Shown piece by piece: positions 60,079 through 64,000 of a stretch of 64,000 nt of DNA. This stretch comes from JABDJX01 sp039942715. Lineage in GTDB: Bacteria > Pseudomonadota > Alphaproteobacteria > Rhodobacterales > Rhodobacteraceae. The position numbers and the translations under genes were made by a program. The first letter of the stretch is position 1. Each line of letters opens with the position of its first letter. The notes below the pieces were generated by a model, which saw only the letters and a program-made list of their open reading frames with translations, was not told the origin of the DNA and did not search any database. The stretch spans positions 1 to 64,000 of the forward strand of contig JBDVBY010000001.1 in assembly GCA_039942715.1 (NCBI GenBank), in the 5' to 3' direction.

Positions 60079-61290
60079 GTGAAGAATTCAAAGTTTTCAG
60101 CGCATTTGTTTGGCGCATTCGTAATGTCGATCGCTGCCACAATGGCGGGTGCACAATCCGAGACGCAAATTGCCGATGAGAACGTGGTTATCCTTTCGAA
60201 TTGGTCGGTGAAGCTTCCGTTTACACTAGATGAAAACGATCCTTTGACGGTTGGATCGGCCGTGGACTCGATGTGGGACTGGATTACGCCGGGCACACAG
60301 ATCACAAGCGTGAACGGGATCGAAATTGGGAATTTGAATGCGGTGCGCGCTGTGCTGCGGATGTCGACAGAGATGGGCGATCAAACCCAGCTTACCGCGC
60401 GATTTGGAACGCAATCAGGCGAGGAAATTGCGGTTCTTCCGATCATTCAAGACACTGTTCTCAAGAACGGCATGCACTTTGAAACGATCTTTGACGGCCA
60501 AAGCTGGGCCTCAATCCTTGTCTCTATGCCGGATAATGCTGTGACGGACATGCGAATAGGGGATCGACTGATCTCTTATGGCGGGGTTTTCTTTGATGGA
60601 CGTAAAAGCGTTCAGGACATTCTTCAGAAAGACCGTCGCAAAGGAATGATGGCCTATGATGTGGTATTTGCGCGCGATGGCGAAATCAAAACCGGTATGA
60701 TCGAACTTGTCGACGACACTGTACGTCCCGAAAACAGAGATCCGGCAAACCTCGTGATACTGTCGCAATGGAACGTTCAGATGCCGATGGAGGCTGACAG
60801 TGATGAGCCTGCGCGCGTAAGCCGTGCACGTACCGAAGCAGTTGCTGCAGGTGACCGTATTGTGTCGGTGAACGGCATTGATGTGGGGAATATCAACGCG
60901 GTCTCGCCTGTTCTTCGCCTTTCAACCGAGATTGAAGGTCAAACCGGACTTGAGGTCGAGCTTGGCATCGAACAAGCCGGGACGGGTACAGTGATCAGCA
61001 AGCGGATGTCGCTACCGATCGTGCAAGATACAGTGCTTGGCAACGGCATGCGGTTTGAAACCAAATACGCCAAACACAGCTGGGAAACCTATGTGGTCGC
61101 CGTGCCAGACAGCGCGAATACCGATTTGGAAGTTGGCGATAGAGTTTTGGCCTATGGCACCGGGACGCCGATCAATGCGCGCACAAGCATCAAAGACATC
61201 ATCGAAGCTTATCGTCGTAAGGGCATGAATGACTACGAAGTGGTGGTCATGCGCGATGGTGATTTCATGAACTGCAAGCTTTACTACTAA
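60079..61290 (+). CDS. exported protein with two duplicated PDZ-like modules
   Basis: A 403-residue protein. A Sec signal peptide covers about 1-26 (MSIAATMAGA-QSE). Two copies of a module of about 190 residues follow: NVVILSNWSVKLP... and NLVILSQWNVQMP..., each with a PDZ-like VNGIxxGNxNAVxxVLRxST block, LPIxQDTVLxNGMxFET and a final RRKGM.DY/YDVV.xRDG segment. PDZ-type modules bind short peptides, often C-termini. The start is a GTG at 60079 with GAGG about 11 bases before it; the frame is open to 60064. It stands alone. Confidence 0.75.
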   Translation: MKNSKFSAHLFGAFVMSIAATMAGAQSETQIADENVVILSNWSVKLPFTLDENDPLTVGSAVDSMWDWITPGTQITSVNGIEIGNLNAVRAVLRMSTEMGDQTQLTARFGTQSGEEIAVLPIIQDTVLKNGMHFETIFDGQSWASILVSMPDNAVTDMRIGDRLISYGGVFFDGRKSVQDILQKDRRKGMMAYDVVFARDGEIKTGMIELVDDTVRPENRDPANLVILSQWNVQMPMEADSDEPARVSRARTEAVAAGDRIVSVNGIDVGNINAVSPVLRLSTEIEGQTGLEVELGIEQAGTGTVISKRMSLPIVQDTVLGNGMRFETKYAKHSWETYVVAVPDSANTDLEVGDRVLAYGTGTPINARTSIKDIIEAYRRKGMNDYEVVVMRDGDFMNCKLYY

Positions 61291-61382
61291 CCGCGCGTAT
61301 CTTCAAAAAGCCTGTGGACGAACATAGTTTCGGATGTCACGAATCGTAAATGATGTGATTTCCGAACATGGGGGCTCAGGCG

Positions 61383-62084
61383 ATGAAACGCTCAACGATC
61401 AACGATATCATGGGGCAGGCGGATGATCTGATCCGTCACCACGGCTTTACGCTGCCACCTTTCGCTTACTGGAGCCCGGAGGATTTTCGCACGCGCGTTG
61501 AGGCCGGCCCCGCGCGGCGCATTGCAACGGCGCGGATGGGATGGGACATCACCGACTACGGCAATGGCGATTTCGCTGCATTGGGGCTGTTTCTTTTCAC
61601 CCTGCGCAATGGTGCGCTGGCCGACCTGCAAGCGGGGCGGGGCATGGTATACGCCGAAAAGTTGTTGATCAGCCGTCAGGATCAGATCAGCCCGATGCAC
61701 ACACATATCATCAAATCCGAAGACATCATCAATCGCGGCGGTGCCACGTTGATCGTCGAGCTATTTGGCTCGGATGATGCGGGTAACTTTGCCGAAGACA
61801 AAGGGGGGATGGTGCGTTGTGATGGGCTTGATCGCCCATTTGCGCCGGGTGAAAAACTGACACTGGCTCCGGGCGAAAGCGTGACACTGAACCCCGGTGA
61901 CTGGCACGCTTTTTGGGGCGAGGGGGGCGATGTGCTGATCGGCGAAGTCTCAACCGTAAACGATGACGAAACCGACAATCTGTTCCGCGAGAAAATCGGA
62001 CGTTTCGCCGAAGTTGAAGAAGATGTCGCGCCCAAACACCTATTGGTCAGCGACTATGCAGCGTGGTTTACGCCAGCATCATAG
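61383..62084 (+). CDS. D-lyxose ketol-isomerase family cupin
   Basis: A 233-residue cupin-fold protein. Metal-binding residues are visible in SPMHTHIIKSEDIINRGGAT (two His and a Glu), and a final His in LNPGDWHAFWGEGGD. The family interconverts D-lyxose and D-xylulose, with some activity on mannose. The ATG at 61383 (MKRSTINDIM) is chosen over 61368. Its 3' end overlaps the convergent RTX/Hint gene by 17 bases. Confidence 0.82.
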   Translation: MKRSTINDIMGQADDLIRHHGFTLPPFAYWSPEDFRTRVEAGPARRIATARMGWDITDYGNGDFAALGLFLFTLRNGALADLQAGRGMVYAEKLLISRQDQISPMHTHIIKSEDIINRGGATLIVELFGSDDAGNFAEDKGGMVRCDGLDRPFAPGEKLTLAPGESVTLNPGDWHAFWGEGGDVLIGEVSTVNDDETDNLFREKIGRFAEVEEDVAPKHLLVSDYAAWFTPAS

Positions 62085-64000
62085 CGCGCGCTTCATGCGG
62101 TTTCACGCAAGGGCGAATGGCCGGACCGTAACTGGCCATGTTGCTGCGTAGCTCTGGGAACAGTGTGAACACCTCGGCGCGTGCAGCGTCCTCGATGGCC
62201 TCAAGGCCCGTGCCACCGGGATAAAAGCTCTCGCTTTGCGCGCCATTGGCGGTGACGATCTGATGGGTGTCAAAGAGCATATGCACATAGGTGACCATGC
62301 CACCGTAATCGACAGTGATGTTGAAATCATCAACCAGCGCCTTGGCCGGGGCTAGTACTTCGGATTCCCCAAAGTGCAACTGTGCGCGGTAGCCAGAACA
62401 CAGCATCCGGTGCTGTGGCGAAACCAGCAATTCGCGATTGTTTCCAATGACGCCGCGCTGAAACCGGATCGGGGCCAAAGCACCACTTGCGCGTACGGTT
62501 TTGCAACCGATCCAGCGAATGGGCTGGGGGCCATTGTCCAGCGTGAGGACCACATCACCTGCTTGCAAAGTTTCAATCCGACGCTCGCCCATTGGTGTGC
62601 GGATCAGCGTTCCTTTGGTAAAGCAGATGATGTTTTCAATCTCGCTGAACGTCACCACGCTACCATCCAGCAGCACTGCCGTTCCGGCTTCGGGATCACC
62701 GCTTACGAATGTGATGGTGTCCAGCTGACCGTTGAAATTAATCGTGTCGCCGTCGGTTTCTCCGGTTTCGCCACCCACGATGGAAATGGCGCCGCCATCG
62801 AGCGCATCGGGGTCGATCAGGAACGTGTCATCGCCACCTTCGCCGGTGGCCACATCGCCGCCGCCAACCCCAAGAAGGTCTTCGCCGCCACCGCCGGACA
62901 GAGTGTCCGCGCCAACACCGCCAAAGAGCGTGTCTGCACCTTCACCGGCAAAAATCTGGTCATCTCCGGCGCCGCCAGTGATGCTGTCATTGGCATCCGC
63001 ATAGATTGGCACGGCGTCGAAATAGACATCCGTGATATTGATCGCTTGCGTGCCGCTTAGCCCATTGGAATAGATGATCTCAATCGACGCAACCGGACCT
63101 GCGATTTCAACCAGAACAGACCCTTCGGCCTGAGCAGGGGTTTGTCCGCTATTGTCTGCTGTTATGGTGTTGCCCGAAACAGTGTCACCACCTTCAGGCG
63201 TTAAGGTGACAGTGACCGGGTTGTTGTCTGCATCAAACGCGTTAACAGTAACGATGTCGCGGTGATTTCCGGCGGCAAAGTCAATGTCGTTGATGCGAAA
63301 GCTGACGTCTTCAACGTTGTCTTGCGCTGTACCTGCTGTTGCTGGGGTGAAATCGATCGTTGCAGTAGATGTTGCCGCATCGCCATTGCCGAACATTTCA
63401 AGCGATGAGTTTGCCCCAAAGGGCTCGCCGCCTTCTCTATAGTTAGTGGTCGTGTCGACAACGAACGTCGGGTTGTTGTCGCCATCATCCGAAAAAGAAA
63501 CCTCAACATCCATGAGGCCTGTATTCTGCGTAAACCCAGCGGCCAGATTAGTGTTGTTCCCGCCTTGAGCGGTCCAGTTCAGGCTTTCGTTCACGGATTC
63601 CGGTGGCGCTGTTAAATCGTCGCCGTAAATGGTGTCGTTGCCAGCCCCCCCATCAATCGTGTCGTTGCCAGCGTTGCCAAAAACCTCGTCATCGCCGGCG
63701 CCAGATGAAATATCATCGTCGCCCGCACCGCCGAACACCAGATCACCAAGCCCGCCAGGGCCCTGACTGTTACCATCATCAACGGCGTCGCCATCAGCAT
63801 CGACAAACGTGTCGTCGATAACGTCATCGCCCGCTGTGCCATCGACCTGTGTGAGCGAAAACGGAGGAGCAGAAACGACGCTTGAGGATGAGATGGAATC
63901 GACCGGACCGAAAGCAGGTTCGAAATAAACGAACCCATCGGTGGCCAGATAATAGGTGCCGGGCTCGGTAGCTGGGCCAAACGGACTGCCTGCGAAGACC
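62068..64000 (-). CDS. RTX/Hint-domain protein, 5' end outside window
   Basis: The frame is open from the stop at 62068 to the right edge, so at least 644 codons are present and the N-terminus is missing. Hemolysin-type calcium repeats occur in two blocks (GGAGDDDISSGAGDDEVFGN near 63700, and GGAGDDQIFAGEGADTLFGG near 62930), separated by a strand-rich insert. The C-terminal about 190 residues form a Hint_2 domain starting at a Cys (CFTKGTLIRTPMGERRIETL) with LVSPQHRMLC and a final VHMLFDTHQIVTANG. It is likely a type-I-secreted surface protein with autoprocessing potential. Confidence 0.85.
   Translation of the reverse strand, partial: VFAGSPFGPATEPGTYYLATDGFVYFEPAFGPVDSISSSSVVSAPPFSLTQVDGTAGDDVIDDTFVDADGDAVDDGNSQGPGGLGDLVFGGAGDDDISSGAGDDEVFGNAGNDTIDGGAGNDTIYGDDLTAPPESVNESLNWTAQGGNNTNLAAGFTQNTGLMDVEVSFSDDGDNNPTFVVDTTTNYREGGEPFGANSSLEMFGNGDAATSTATIDFTPATAGTAQDNVEDVSFRINDIDFAAGNHRDIVTVNAFDADNNPVTVTLTPEGGDTVSGNTITADNSGQTPAQAEGSVLVEIAGPVASIEIIYSNGLSGTQAINITDVYFDAVPIYADANDSITGGAGDDQIFAGEGADTLFGGVGADTLSGGGGEDLLGVGGGDVATGEGGDDTFLIDPDALDGGAISIVGGETGETDGDTINFNGQLDTITFVSGDPEAGTAVLLDGSVVTFSEIENIICFTKGTLIRTPMGERRIETLQAGDVVLTLDNGPQPIRWIGCKTVRASGALAPIRFQRGVIGNNRELLVSPQHRMLCSGYRAQLHFGESEVLAPAKALVDDFNITVDYGGMVTYVHMLFDTHQIVTANGAQSESFYPGGTGLEAIEDAARAEVFTLFPELRSNMASYGPAIRPCVKPHEARAMMLA

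Overview
The window looks like chromosomal DNA of a marine-type Rhodobacterales (Roseobacter group) alphaproteobacterium with photosynthetic capacity. The main evidence is a puc operon encoding an LH2 antenna (pucB, pucA, pucC) with two tandem TGT-N12-ACA sites of the PpsR/CrtJ type in its promoter region. CobS/CobT cobaltochelatase, a VPLPA-CTERM-like exported protein, an RTX/Hint protein and a J-domain/BolA pair also fit this group. I see no rRNA, tRNA or CRISPR array.

Layout. 1-12.5 kb is an accessory stretch of regulators (TetR, HxlR), acetyltransferases, small membrane proteins and unrecognised genes. Its gaps hold degenerate dispersed repeats, and around 9.2-10.3 kb there is a decayed segment with a likely tyrosine-recombinase tail. 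12.7-22.4 kb is metabolic and transport DNA: an SSADH-type aldehyde dehydrogenase, a four-gene phosphonate-type ABC importer (phnD-C-E-E) and a three-gene FbpABC/AfuABC-type importer. 22.4-29.0 kb is a tightly packed minus-strand operon of two transglutaminase-family proteins and a circularly permuted ATP-grasp/alpha-E protein.

29.0-32.5 kb is the puc operon. It ends with an unrecognised 366-residue protein that overlaps pucC, has strong translation signals, and carries about twelve copies of a 15-residue His/Met/Lys/Phe-Pro repeat. The LH2 alpha subunit here also has a roughly 60-residue C-terminal extension. These two features are the most novel part of the window. 32.5-47 kb is mostly housekeeping: trigger factor, 5-oxoprolinase subunit A, a ClC antiporter, aminopeptidase P, a periplasmic rhodanese, CobST, a Tat-exported MsrB, a second SemiSWEET, a Stealth-family phosphotransferase, a J-domain protein and BolA. 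47-64 kb holds a VPLPA-CTERM-like surface protein, GatB, a lytic transglycosylase-like protein, an acyltransferase, aminopeptidase N, malate synthase G with a GlcG-like partner, a PuuD-like amidotransferase, a protein built from two copies of a PDZ-like module, a D-lyxose isomerase-like cupin, and an RTX/Hint protein that runs off the right edge.

All calls come from reading the sequence. Functions rest on motifs and family knowledge, not on database searches. Start codons were chosen by Shine-Dalgarno match and family length where the longest frame looked overextended.
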